Source of the DNA: Meghimatium bilineatum
Taxonomy: Eukaryota > Mollusca > Gastropoda > Stylommatophora > Philomycidae
Direction of reading: 5' to 3'
Length of the DNA stretch: 64,000 nt
NCBI GenBank assembly: GCA_034231615.1
Contig: CM067317.1
Span: forward strand, 1,882,501-1,946,500
Shown: positions 1-10,192 of the stretch, one piece after another
Layout of the letters: each line of letters begins with the position of its first letter
Position numbering within the stretch: the first letter of the stretch is position 1
Made by a program: the position numbers and the translations under genes
Notes under the pieces: generated by a model
What the model was told of the DNA's origin: nothing
Database searches by the model: none
What the model saw: only the letters and a program-made list of their open reading frames with translations

Positions 1-420
1 GCTAGACGTATCTTACTGGAATGGTTTGAAGACTACCAAATCAGATTTCATATGTTCTAGTCGTGCCCAACATGCTACATTCCATTTCACTAGCTTTTCC
101 CTCAAACAAATGTCATTATCGCAGTAACCTTTCCAACGTATTAATGCCATTTTTTCCATACAATGTTATTTTTGGTTAGACCCATCAAAATAATACAGAC
201 ATATTTGTGCATCTTTTCCAGGTTTTATGCACGAATAAAATCTTTTGATTTTTGTTGGCATACAAATTATTGTGTCTCAAAAAAAGAAGTTTCAGACACA
301 GATTCTATAAGTTGATTAGACATAGGCGTGTCTATTATTACAATAATGTGTCCACCGTGTTCAAATATAAATATCTGTTGAAGATGATTTCTTAAATGAT
401 GTGTATGTCAGATACTGGTG

Positions 421-565
421 ACATTGTTTGTCATTGACATTTAGTGCTCTACAATACTGGACCTTCACTGATCTAATTTTGTACTCTACAATACTGGACC
501 TTCATTGATCTAATTTTGTGCTCTAACATACTGGACCTTCACTGATCTACTTTTGTGCTCTAACA
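421..565. repeat. Short tandem array, about 35 bp x 3-4
   Basis: Units built on ACTGGACCTTCACTGATCTA are repeated with little divergence. The flanking 1-420 bp shows no gene or recognisable repeat. Confidence 0.8.
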
Positions 566-835
566 TACTGGAGCTTAATTTATCTAATTTTGTGGTTCAT
601 AGATATAATAATGGAATGTTGCTACTTGAAAAGTTTGTCTTTAGCACGCCATGGACAAAATATTTCGACAAAAAATTTCTAAGATATTTACAGTTGCTAG
701 AAAGATATTTCGACAATTGCTATGGCCATTTGCTGAGAATTTATAACCCCACGAAAGTAAATGTCATGTGACCAGAATCAGCAAGTTATAGTTATTAGTG
801 GTATTCAGCTTGGGCTGCCTGTAATGGTGTATGAA

Positions 836-1055
836 TTTGTACAGTTGACATACAATCATTATAACGGCCGTCAATTTGTACAGTTGACGCACAATCATTA
901 TAACGGCCGTCAATTTGTACAGTTGACTTACAATCATTATAACGGCCGTCAATTTGTACAGCTGATGCACAATCATTATAACGGCCGTCAATTTGTACAG
1001 TTGACTTACAATCATATACAGCCGTCAATTTGTACAGTTGACATACAATCATTAT
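836..1055. repeat. 39-bp minisatellite, about 5.5 copies
   Basis: The unit contains CATTATAACGGCCGTCAATT and TTGTACAGTTGAC. Frames are open on both strands only because 39 is a multiple of three. Confidence 0.9.
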
Positions 1056-1664
1056 GGATTGTGATTCTAATGGTAATGAATTCTTGGGAATAGCATTTGT
1101 TTTCAAAGTAGTAACAAGTTGGTTTCGTTATGAACATATGGAACAAGCATGGAACTAACATATTGACAGATTTGCCGAACTAACATATTGACAGATTTAC
1201 CGAAATAACATTGACAGATTTACTGAAAATATTAGGTCTATGTTTCCGATAAGAACTATTTTTCCGATAAGGTAAGTTACCAGTACTTGTACAAGTTTTC
1301 TAGATTTCCACAGAGGTAGTATTATGTTAGTTTGATTATGAAACTACATAAATACAATAGTTATATAATAGAAAATCATATTTTCAGGGTTGTCACATAA
1401 AATAAAGAAAGAAGCAAAAGAAATAAAATCGAGCAATTTTCAGAAACCATTTTTTTCTTTGATTTTGATGTTATCCATTTTTTTCCAGCTGTACAGTCTT
1501 CTCACACCTCTTGTAGCACAGGTACACAAACAAAACTCGGACCAATATATGCAGTATTCAATTCTTTATTTCCATATAATTATCTTTAAAATTATTTTAA
1601 AAACTCTTAGACAAAAAAATATTTGCATTTCATGGTTGATTTTTTTTTTCCACTATTTCTACCA

Positions 1665-2290
1665 CATCCTCACAATACGTGTATCACATCCTCACAGCAC
1701 TTGCATCACATCCTCACAATACGTGTATCACATCCTCACAGCACTTGCATCACATCCTCACAATATGTGTATCAAATCCTCACAGCACTTGTATCGCATC
1801 CTCACAACATTTGTATCACATTTTCACAACACTTGTATCACATCCTCACAGCACTTGCATCACATCCTCACAACATTTGTATCACATTTTCACAGCACTT
1901 GTATCACATCCTCACAGCACTTGCATCACATCCTCACAGCACTTGCATCACATCCTCACAACATTTGTATCACATCCTCACAGGACTTGTATCACATCCT
2001 CACAGCACTTGCATCACATCCTCACAGGACTTATATCACATCCTCACAGCACTTGCATCACATCCTCACAATACGTGTATCACATCCACACAGCACGTGT
2101 ATCATCCTCACAATATGTGTATCACATCCTCACAGCACTTGTATCACATCCTCACAGCACTTGTACCACATCCTCACAACACTTGTATCACATCTTCACA
2201 GCACTTGTATCACATCCTCACAACACTTGTATCACATGTACACAAACACTTGTATCACATGTACACAAACACTTGTATCACATGTACACA
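1665..2290. repeat. 22-bp minisatellite, about 28 copies
   Basis: The unit is CACATCCTCACAGCACTTGT plus AT, with AACA/AATA variants and a TGTACACAAACA variant at the right end. All three plus frames are open. It lies within a decayed piggyBac-like copy. Confidence 0.92.
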
Positions 2291-2351
2291 AACACAACGT
2301 ATACCTATATTAGCAGTATACAATTCTTTACTTGAATGTACACAAAATATT

Positions 2352-3370
2352 CATCATCCTCAGGTGCCATGCCGGGTGGCGTAGGCGGTCATGGCTCTCC
2401 ACAGCTCTCTGTCCACAGTATTATGTATCAAAGTCGTTGTTGTTTCTTTGCCGTGCCAGGATGTCAAACTGTCTAATATTTTCTCACGTTGTCGCCCTCT
2501 GTCTCTGGTGCCTTCAATCTTGCCTGTTGTGATTATGTTCTCTAAACCTGCCTGTCTCATGAAGTGGCCAAAAAAAGAAGATTGCCTTTTTCTTATATTG
2601 TTGATTAAGGTCCGTTTCGCATTTAACTCTTTTAATACCTCTACATTAGTTTTTCTGGCAGTCCATGGTATTCTCAGCATTCTTCTGTAGAACCACATCT
2701 CTGTTGCCTCCAATCTCCCACTTTCCAGTTTGTTTATTGTCCAAGACTCGCACCCATATGTTAGTATAGGGGTTATATAGCACTGCAGAACTCTCTCACC
2801 TCTAATGACAAGGTCATATTACACAGTATATTTTTCATTTTTCTGAATGTTGTTTTTGCCTGTCCTATTCTGCATCTTATTTCTGTTGAACTTCTTCCAT
2901 CTGCTGTTATAATTGTACCTAGATATTTGAATTGGTGGACCTGTTTTAATACTATATCATTCACTATGATCTTGCAAGGTGTGTTATTTTCTTTCTTTGA
3001 AATAACCATTACTTCTGTTTTCTTGATATTTAGGAAGAGGCCTTTCTCTTTGCTTTCTGTGACTACTACTTTAATTAAGTTTTGAAGGTCTTCCTCACTT
3101 TTTGCAATCAGAACAGTGTCATCCGCATATCTCAAATTATTTATGTTATGTCCTCCCACTGATATTCCTGGGATATCTACTATTGCACGCAATATGTTTT
3201 CACTGTATAGAGAGAACAGGTCTGGTGAAAGCATGCATCCCTGTCTGACTCCTTGTTTTATTTGTTGAAAAGGGCCAAATTGCTTTCCTACTCTTATTGC
3301 TGCTGTTTGTTGCCAGTACATGTTCTTGATTATTCTTAAATCCTTGCTGTCAATGTTCAGATTCTCTAGC
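2352..3370 (-). mobile_element. RTE-clade LINE, 5'-truncated copy with target-site duplication
   Basis: The C-terminal half of a reverse transcriptase reads on the minus strand: GVRQGCMLSPDLFSLYSE, then LRYADDTVLIAKSEEDL (YADD catalytic box), LNIKKTEVMVISKKE, FKYLGTIITADGR, and after a frameshift near 2.76 kb WTINKLESG and RRMLRIPWTARKTN to the C-terminus. The element is bounded by ATGTACACAAAATATT at 2336-2351 and 3371-3386, a perfect 16-bp duplication. It is a dead copy that lacks the endonuclease and the 5' half of RT. It is inserted inside an older piggyBac-like MITE copy. Confidence 0.93.
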
Positions 3371-3689
3371 ATGTACACAAAATATTGCTAAATCTATAAA
3401 ACAAAAACTTATTGCATTTTCCAAACACCCACCCAAAAATTAATTCAAATTGTTAAAAAAGAATCTGGTGGAAGGAAATAGAATGAGTATTTTTAATTGG
3501 GCTTGCTAAAGGCTAATATACTTGCCAACAGCTCTTTATTTTCACGTTATACCGTTTAATGACTTTTGAATAATTTATAGAATAATTTTCTGCTGACGAC
3601 CTTTTTGTGCCTCATATATGTTTGTTTTTGTTGATTCCTTTATTTCTGTAATACATCTTTCGTACAGTCTATAGCTAGCTTTCTATCCA

Positions 3690-4015
3690 TCATGTATGTA
3701 TATCCCTGGCTTTGTATCCATGGTGTCTGTATATCCCTGAGTTTGTATCCATCATGTATGTATATCATTGGGTTTGTATCCATTGTCTGTATATCCCTGG
3801 GTTTGTATCCATCATGTCTGTATATCCCTGGCTTTGTATCCATCGTGTCTGTATTCAGTGGCTTTGTCTCCATTGTTTTTTATATCCGTGGCTTTGTATC
3901 CATTGAGTCTGTATATCCCTGGCTGTATATCCATGGTGTCTGTATATCCATGGCTTTGTATCCATGGTGTATGTATATCCCTGGGTTTGTATCCATCATG
4001 TCTGTATAGCAGAGC
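3690..4015. repeat. 31-bp minisatellite, about 10 copies
   Basis: The unit holds GTATATCCCTGGCTTTGTAT and CCATCATGTCT. The 4016-5080 interval to the right is AT-rich, and I see no gene, TE signature or further array in it. Confidence 0.9.
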
Positions 4016-5079
4016 TTTCTGAGGGGTATAATATGATGGTAGTCTGGAAGCATGTTAAAACCTCTTAATCTGTTGTCTTCTGATGTAATCCAGGATTGGC
4101 ATTGTGTTTGTTAGTCTTCTGATGTTGTAATTTCTGATTCTATTTCTTATTGTGTTACTTTGAGAATCCTACGTAGATAAGTCATTTTTGTTGTTGCACA
4201 TTTTCTTTTGGATTCTGTTGTTTGTGTCTACTAAGACATTGGTAACAAAGTGATGGTATGATGATAGTTTTATATAGTGTAGTTTTGGTATTCATGTTCG
4301 CATGTTTGTTTTTAAAAATAGGAGACACTTGCTCTAAGATCTGTCATAATTATCCACTAATCTTGGCCTAATTTTCATGTGTACAAACTTACATTGAACA
4401 TATCAGATTTGGAATCCAACTTTTCAATGTTCCTTTACTTATCCCTAAGGCATGAATAGTTCTCTTTTCTGGGTTTGAAATATAAGGATATAGTTTTCCT
4501 TGAGTAGCTTCATTGCAAAAAATACTTTAAATCTTATTTATGATCTGCTCTAATGTCAAAACTTTACTTACAGACTAATTTTTCCAACTAAATACACACT
4601 TTATGTTGAGATGCTTCTGATGGAGAATTTGAGCATGACACCAAGCATTAAATGCCATCTATCTTGTGTTCAAGCGTACAGAATCATGCAATTTCATGCT
4701 TAAATCATATCAATGATATGATAAACCAATCATGTGTATATGACATCTTATAATTGACCGTAAACACCCTATTCTTTGTGTGTGAGATGTGTGCTCACAT
4801 GTAGACATTTCATCTATATCGCATATAAACAAACATTGAAACTATAGGCTGCATTTTAATGGAAAAAATTAATTCACAGAATCCATAACATTTCAAATTT
4901 ACACCCAAAATTTCAATGAAATTTGTGATATATTTGCTGAGATGCATGATTTTAAAGTTGGGCAAAGCTGGTGAAACATGCTATAGACTTGGTTATCTTG
5001 AACATGACTGGACAGCCTATATGACAGGTATACTAGAACTACATACAAGTGCAAAAACTGTGCTCAATCTTTCTGTAGT

Positions 5080-5250
5080 CAATGTCTATTTAGTCAATGT
5101 TACTGTAGTCAATGTTACTGTAGTCAATGTTACTGTAGTCAATGTTACTGTAGTCAATGTTACTGTAATCAATGTTACTGTAGTCAATATTACAGTAGTC
5201 TATGTTATTGTGGTCAATGTTACTGTGGTCAATGCTATTGTGGTCAAATC
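5080..5250. repeat. 15-bp minisatellite, about 11 copies
   Basis: TACTGTAGTCAATGT repeats, translating as a VNVTV run on the plus strand. Not a gene. Confidence 0.9.
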
Positions 5251-5614
5251 TGTTATTCTATTTTAATTGATCATTAACTCTGTGTCTCTGTAAGCTGCCT
5301 TAAGGTTTTCCTGCTATACCAAAGCACCTTTTTGAACATTTTTTAGTAATTTATGGTAGTATTTGTATTTTTATAATTTGTACCTCACTATTCTGTCCAC
5401 ATGAACAATTCTGACATGAAAATATTCACAAGTAGATAGGCAATAAGACTGTTCTATTCTTTATTCCTACATTTTAGTGCCCAGGACTGATTTACATATC
5501 CTTAGATATATATAATACAAATTACTGTGTCGTATATAAAGGTCTGAATATTCACATCCGTATGTGATACTTCAAAAATCATGTTTTTTAATGTAGATAA
5601 GGGGTATAGTCATA

Positions 5615-5620
5615 TTTATT
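5615..5620 (-). terminator. Candidate polyadenylation signal AATAAA
   Basis: On the minus strand the stop codon TAA forms part of AATAAA. A cleavage site would be expected within the following 10-30 nt. It is the only canonical hexamer directly tied to a coding end in the host gene, but AATAAA is common in AT-rich DNA. Confidence 0.35.
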
Positions 5621-5774
5621 GCATTGGAAACACCCCCTCAGCTTCATCAACACTCAAATATGAATCAGAACTTCCGTCAAAGTCAAATCGTAATAATTCC
5701 ATATTAGGCCTACAATCATCATCTAAGCTAATGTTGGAATTATTACCTAATGTATTTTGGCACATTTCCAAAGC
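5616..5774 (-). CDS. Probable terminal coding exon, acidic cytoplasmic tail
   Basis: After an acceptor ending GCTAGTTAG, 52 codons are open in phase 0 and end with TAA. The product is strongly protein-like: NNSNISLDDDCRPNMELL, then RFDFDGSSDSYLSVDEAEG and FPMQ at the C-terminus. Acidic residues and SSDSYLSVDE resemble a receptor tail with a possible phosphotyrosine or serine site. AATAAA overlaps the stop codon. It lies on the strand, and just past the position, expected for the 3' end of the receptor gene. Membership in that gene is inferred from phase and position. Confidence 0.55.
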   Translation of the reverse strand, partial: ALEMCQNTLGNNSNISLDDDCRPNMELLRFDFDGSSDSYLSVDEAEGVFPMQ

Positions 5775-5948
5775 CTAACTAGCTGAAAAACATGGACTAG
5801 GTGTAGAATTCAAATACAAGTAGCAATAATTTACACAAAATGAAAATATAAACACACTAATTTATAAGAAATTATTGCTCAAAGTTAACCTTTATTATTT
5901 CTCAAGTTGCACGCCTTTCTAGATCAATTGTCTCTGGAACGGAATTAC

Positions 5949-6082
5949 CGGAAATAGGAACCGATCGTTTGATTTAAACGAGGTAGTAAATTCATATCCA
6001 AAATGTAGATATGAGCAGTTTTTTGCCATATCGAGCCTACAAAATGTAGATTTTAGCGGCCCAGTGGACGAGAAGAGGTATA
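5949..6082 (-). CDS. Possible cytoplasmic exon
   Basis: An acceptor ending ATATTTCAG and a donor CCG|GTAATT bound 134 nt that stay open in exactly the frame demanded by the upstream exon (phase 1 in, phase 0 out, 44 codons). That exit matches the entry phase of the candidate last exon. The product is rich in Phe, Ser and Lys and has no recognisable motif. A short repeat (AAAATGTAGAT) occurs twice inside, which argues for non-coding sequence. The 20-bp array starts about 20 bp outside the acceptor. Confidence 0.3.
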
Positions 6083-6104
6083 CTGAAATATTGATTATCT
6101 CTTG

Positions 6105-6392
6105 TTGTCACACTGTCTACAAACGTGTCACACTGTCTACAAACTTGTCACACTGTCTACAAACATGTCACACTGTCTACAAACTTGTCATCTCTTGTCA
6201 CACTGTCTACAAACTTGTCACACTGTCTACAAACATGTCACACTGTCTACAAACTTGTCACACTGTCTACAAACTTGTCACACTGTCTACAAACTTGTCA
6301 TCTCTTGTCACACTGTCTACAAACTTGTCACACTGTCTACAAACTTGTCACACTGTCTACAAACTTGTCATCTCTTGTCACTGTTTTCCTAT
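6105..6392. repeat. 20-bp minisatellite with higher-order structure
   Basis: GTCACACTGTCTACAAACTT repeats about 14 times, punctuated by GTCATCTCTT inserts every 3-5 units. It starts about 20 bp from the acceptor of the candidate exon 5949-6082. Confidence 0.9.
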
Positions 6393-6404
6393 TGGTAATT
6401 AAAA

Positions 6405-6575
6405 GCCAATCACAGACTTCTTATTCTCAAACTCCCGCTCGATCTCTCTTGTAGCAGGACAACCATCCTACTAGATTTCCAGCATGATGTAGTCCAGAGA
6501 TTGGAAATGCATTGTGTAGCTGTTTTATGTGCGTCAATGACCCAACAGATCCATCTTCGGCGGATAACAGACTAG
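6405..6575 (+). repeat. Dispersed TTCTTCTTC-headed element, copy
   Basis: It reads CTTCTTATTCTCAAACTCCC, TAGCAGGACAACCATCCTAC, TTCCAGCATGATGTAGTCC and CATCTTCGGCGGATAAC, colinear with the copy at 8286. The 20-bp array of 6.10-6.39 kb ends immediately upstream. Confidence 0.65.
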
Positions 6576-6906
6576 AATGTTTATGTCATTTCTTCAGAAC
6601 CAGACTGCATGAAAGTCTTGTCAGAAGAGGTGTGGCTAAACAAGCGGGATATGCAGAAAGTCAGAGGAGATTGGTCAAATGATACAAAGTGGGTGTGGTC
6701 AGTCGCTAAAATCTGAGGGATAACTGAAGGAGGGTATCTATGCATTTATGAATAAATGGTTTGGTATAAACTTTAGAGATATCTTACGGATGGGATCCAA
6801 GCATTTATGGATAAATGGTCTGGTGTACAGTGTGGATGACCAAGCATTTATGGATAGATGGTCTGGTGTACAGTGTGATTATTATATTGAGGGATATCTT
6901 ATGGAT

Positions 6907-7311
6907 TAGTTAGTTTAGTTAGTTTGTTCCTTTTGTGCCGCAAGAGACACATAGGGCAGAGGTTTTGGTTCTCCATATGATGCGGTCGGCTGCCTGCAGC
7001 TTTAGTTCCTGGATGGTCTTACAGCCTATTAATTCCCCTTCTTTAAGATTGGTGTTTTAAGGGTTGTTTTAGGTCTTCCTCTTTTTCTTTTACCCTCAGG
7101 TGACCACAAAGGGGCTTGCTGGTTTATTCTGTTTACATCTAGTCGTAAAATGTGACCAAGGTATTTCCATCTTCGTTTTCTTATGATGTTTGAAACAAAC
7201 TCTTGGTGTGTTTTGTCTCTTAGATCACTATTTGTGACGAAGTCGCTCCATTTTATGTTCATCAGTTTGCAAAGACATTTGTTTTCGAAGCTTTTTAGTT
7301 TGTTGTCATCC
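6907..7311 (-). mobile_element. RTE-clade LINE 3' fragment with target-site duplication
   Basis: The minus-strand translation has the RTE C-terminal signature: FENKCLCKLMNIKWSDFVTN, then RWKYLGHILRLD and GKRKRGRPKTTLKT. ATCTTATGGAT flanks it at 6896-6906 and 7312-7322 (11 bp). The 3' end (left side) carries short TTAGTTAG-type tandem bases, as RTE elements often do. The copy is strongly 5'-truncated (about 405 bp) and sits in a degenerate tandem repeat built on GGTCTGGTGTACAGTG. Confidence 0.88.
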
Positions 7312-7482
7312 ATCTTATGGATGGGATCCAATAATTTATTGATAGATGGTCTGGTGTACAGTGCGGATGACCTGCTGATTAACTAACCTAAACCAATCCA
7401 ACTTCCTTAATGAGTTTGTGTTTCCTACCACCACGGCATTACTTGACCATCCCTTAAACACTGAACCCACAGATTAACTTAC

Positions 7483-7589
7483 CACTGGGCTCTTCCACCG
7501 TGATGATGGCTGTCTGGACAGACTGACCATTGGTGGGCACAGACAGATAGAGGTAAGCTGCCTGGTAGCATTTCCTACAGGTGTAGAAC
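7483..7589 (-). CDS. Cytoplasmic juxtamembrane exon
   Basis: Acceptor TATTTGCAG and donor AGTG|GTAAGT bound 107 nt, phase 2 to 1. The split AG+G codon gives Arg, continuing RFYTCRKCYQAAYLYL and then VPTNGQSVQTAIITVEEPS. The basic, cysteine- and tyrosine-rich start suits a stop-transfer and juxtamembrane segment. No catalytic domain is visible. Confidence 0.85.
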
Positions 7590-8285
7590 CTGCAAATATG
7601 ACCACAAAGCTGACATGAGAACATCATCGCCAACACAATGAATATGTTACATGTTTTGCTATTAACTCCTTGTGGACCAAGCGAGAACCTATTTTGCCCT
7701 ATATATCCTTATTGTCCCTGATCCACTAAGAGTTAAGTCATATGCAGTGTTATCACTGATGTTTTAAAAATAACACCAGATAATCCTGGAAAAAACCCAA
7801 ATAACACAAGGCTTTATAATTCATTACATAAATACGGCCAGAACTCAAAACAGGAAAGCGAGTATAACTAAACAAACAAATAAACATTTGCCCATTTTCA
7901 TGTGCAATTCCATCATTTCCATGAGACTTTGAGTGATTTTAAAAAAATAATTTTAATGGTGGGTAGGGTTTACCCATCTTTCGATTAAATTCCTAGGATT
8001 TCCTCTAAAAATCCCAGAATAAAGTAAATTTTGAAGAAAAACCCTAGTACCCCAGAGAACTGCCAATAACCACACTTACTGAATAACCAAGACCAGCCTG
8101 TGCAACACAACATGTCTATCAGCTCACTCCCGCAGTACTTATTGAATAACCAAATTGCCGAAGAATATCTTAGAAACATGTTGGGACAAAGTAACACAGT
8201 AATATAAATAGAAAGTGATACCAATGAGATAAAGTAATTATTTGTATAATTAATTACAGAAATCAAACTAATAAATAAGTACAAA

Positions 8286-8465
8286 TTGCAATCTGCTTCT
8301 TCTTCTTCTTCAGCGTTCATTCTCAAACTCCCACCAGATCTCTCTTGTAGCAGGACAATTGTCCTACTAGATTTCCAGCAGGATTTAGTCCAGAGAATGG
8401 AAATGCGTTGTGTCGCCGTTTTATTTGCGTCAATGGCCCGACACATCCGTCTTCGGCGGAAAATT
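8286..8465 (+). repeat. Dispersed TTCTTCTTC-headed element, copy
   Basis: It begins with a TTCTTCTTC run and CATTCTCAAACTCCCACC, then TAGCAGGACAATTGTCCTAC, TTCCAGCAGGATTTAGTCC and GACACATCCGTCTTCGGCGG. Related copies lie near 6411, 8911, 9980, 26052, 44640 (inverted) and 48627. It has no coding capacity; the class is unknown. Confidence 0.7.
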
Positions 8466-8753
8466 GCAATCAATATCAATGATACCAACTGGAACAATTT
8501 TTATGACAAAGGAAGGGACTTTATGAAAAAATAGCAACAAATTAAACCATCAACAGTAAATGAAAATGTGATCTTTCACCAAATGTAGAGTTCTAGTGTA
8601 AAAGGAGATCTCTCACCAAATGTAGAGTTCTAGTGTAAAAGGAGATCTCTCACCAAATGTCAAGAATCAAACATGGTCTTGTCAACAATGTCTGTGAATG
8701 ATGAATGACTTGAAATATTTGTGAAATAACTAGTGCAACAGTAGAGTTCTCAC

Positions 8754-8859
8754 CTGTAACCAACAACAAGAGCCGCTACTACAACTAACATTAGAATGAC
8801 ACAGACAACGCCCACGATGATGCCTGGATGGACTCCTGCTTGTGTTGGCTTGTCTTCAA
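8754..8859 (-). CDS. Transmembrane exon
   Basis: Acceptor CATCTGCAAACAG and donor TACAG|GTGAGA bound 106 nt, phase 1 to 2. The product has a short polar ectodomain stem (EDKPTQAGVHPG) followed by about 22 hydrophobic residues, IIVGVVCVILMLVVVAALVV, then GYR. This is a classical single-pass helix with a basic residue at the cytoplasmic side. Confidence 0.9.
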
Positions 8860-8910
8860 CTGTTTGCAGATGGGAAACAAATATCAACACTTAAAACATC
8901 TGGTTATCTT

Positions 8911-9060
8911 ATACTTCTTTTTCTTCATCTGTGTTCATTCTCAAACTCCTGCAGATTATCAGTCTGTAGTCCAGAGAATGTAATGTTTTGTGTCACAGTT
9001 AATAGCTTAGCTGCGATATCTGCACCTTCTAACCTGACATTTCTGACTTGAGCATGGCCT
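8911..9060 (+). repeat. Dispersed TTCTTCTTC-headed element, copy running into the 42-bp array
   Basis: TTCTTTTTCTTCATCTGTG and CATTCTCAAACTCCTGCAG start it; GCGATATCTGCACCTTCTAA and GACTTGAGCATGGCC end it. Where other copies continue with TTCTGGGTCACTTTGACCC, this one enters the 42-bp array, whose unit contains ATGGATGACTTTGACCCTCC. Confidence 0.7.
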
Positions 9061-9915
9061 ATGGATGACTTTGATTCTCCATGGGATGGTACAGCATGAC
9101 CTATGGATGACTTTGACCCTCCATGGGATGGTACAGCATGACCTATGGATGACTTTGACCCTCCATGGGATGGTACAGCATGACCTATGGATGACTTTGA
9201 CCCTCCATGGGATGGTACAGCATGACCTATGGATGACTTTGACCCTCCATGGGATGGTACAGCATGACCTATGGATGACTTTGACCCTCCATGGGATGGT
9301 ACAGCATGACCTATGGATGACTTTGACCCTCCATGGGATGGTACAGCATGACCTATGGATGACTTTGACCCTCCATGGGATGGTACAGCATGACCTATGG
9401 ATGACTTTGACCCTCCATGGGATGGTACAGCATGACCTATGGATGACTTTGACCCTCCATGGGATGGTACAGCATGACCTATGGATGACTTTGACCCTCC
9501 ATGGGATGGTACAGCATGACCTATGGATGACTTTGACCCTCCATGGGATGGTACAGCATGACCTATGGATGACTTTGATCCTCCATGGGATGGTACAGCA
9601 TGACCTATGGATGACTTTGACCCTCCATGGGATGGTACAGCATGACCTATGGATGACTTTGACCCTCCATGGGATGGTACAGCATGACCTATGGATGACT
9701 TTGACCCTCCATGGGATAGTACAGCATGACCTATGGATGACTTTGACCCTCCATGGGATGGTACAGCATGACCTATGGATGACTTTGATCCTCCATGGGA
9801 TGATACAGCATGACCTATGGATGACTTTGACCCTCCATGGGATGGTACAGCATGACCTATGGATGACTTTGACACTCCATGGTATGGTACAGCATGACCT
9901 ATGGATGACTTGATC
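9047..9915. repeat. 42-bp minisatellite, about 20 nearly identical copies
   Basis: The unit contains ATGGATGACTTTGACCCTCC and ATGGGATGGTACAGCATGAC. Identity between units is very high, so homogenisation is recent. Frames of 282 codons (plus) and 337 codons (minus) exist only because the unit is a multiple of three. It derives from a dispersed element; see the copies at 8911 and 26052. Confidence 0.95.
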
Positions 9916-9974
9916 CTTCTATGACATGGTACAGCCAACTTTATTCCCCAAATCTTCTGTCACTTCTTATATCA

Positions 9975-10190
9975 TGTATGGTAGGTTACAGTGACTCCAT
10001 CTCTTATGCATTGTTCTCAAGCTCCTGCACATTAGCAGGATGTAGTCTGGAGAATGAAATGCATTGTGTCATAGTTTACAGCTCAGCTGTAATAGCTGCA
10101 CCTTTCGGCCTGAAATATTTGACTTCGGCATGGCTTCTGGGTCACTTTGACCCTATATTGAATGAGGCAGCCAACAACCTCCTCATTCAC
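9975..10190 (+). repeat. Dispersed TTCTTCTTC-headed element, copy between two arrays
   Basis: CATTGTTCTCAAGCTCCTGC, AGCAGGATGTAGTCTGGAG, CTGCACCTTTCGGCCTGAA and GGCTTCTGGGTCACTTTGAC are colinear with the 26.05-kb copy. The 42-bp array lies on its left and the 21-bp array starts at its right end (GGCAGCCAACAACC). Confidence 0.7.
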
Positions 10191-10192
10191 TT

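Larger units (their letters stand above)
1280..3512. mobile_element. Second, decayed copy of the piggyBac-like element, expanded and interrupted
   Basis: Parts of this interval match the element at 20307-21195: ACATAAATACAA near 1346, ACCAATATATGCAGTATTCA near 1540, and the right end from AAAGAATCTGGTGG (3455) to GGGCTTGCTAAAGG (3512), followed by CTAA where TTAA is expected. Between these lie a 22-bp array (1.67-2.29 kb) and an RTE insertion (2352-3370). The left terminus is not recognisable. Confidence 0.55.

Noticed and set aside
4560..4640. Minus-strand exon candidate ending at GTAAGT
   Set aside because: Short, AT-rich, and beyond the probable 3' end of the receptor gene; no supporting motif.
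9065..9938. Long ORFs on both strands (282 and 337 codons)
   Set aside because: They are periodic translations of a 42-bp repeat whose length is a multiple of three; no start context, domain or non-repeat coding part.
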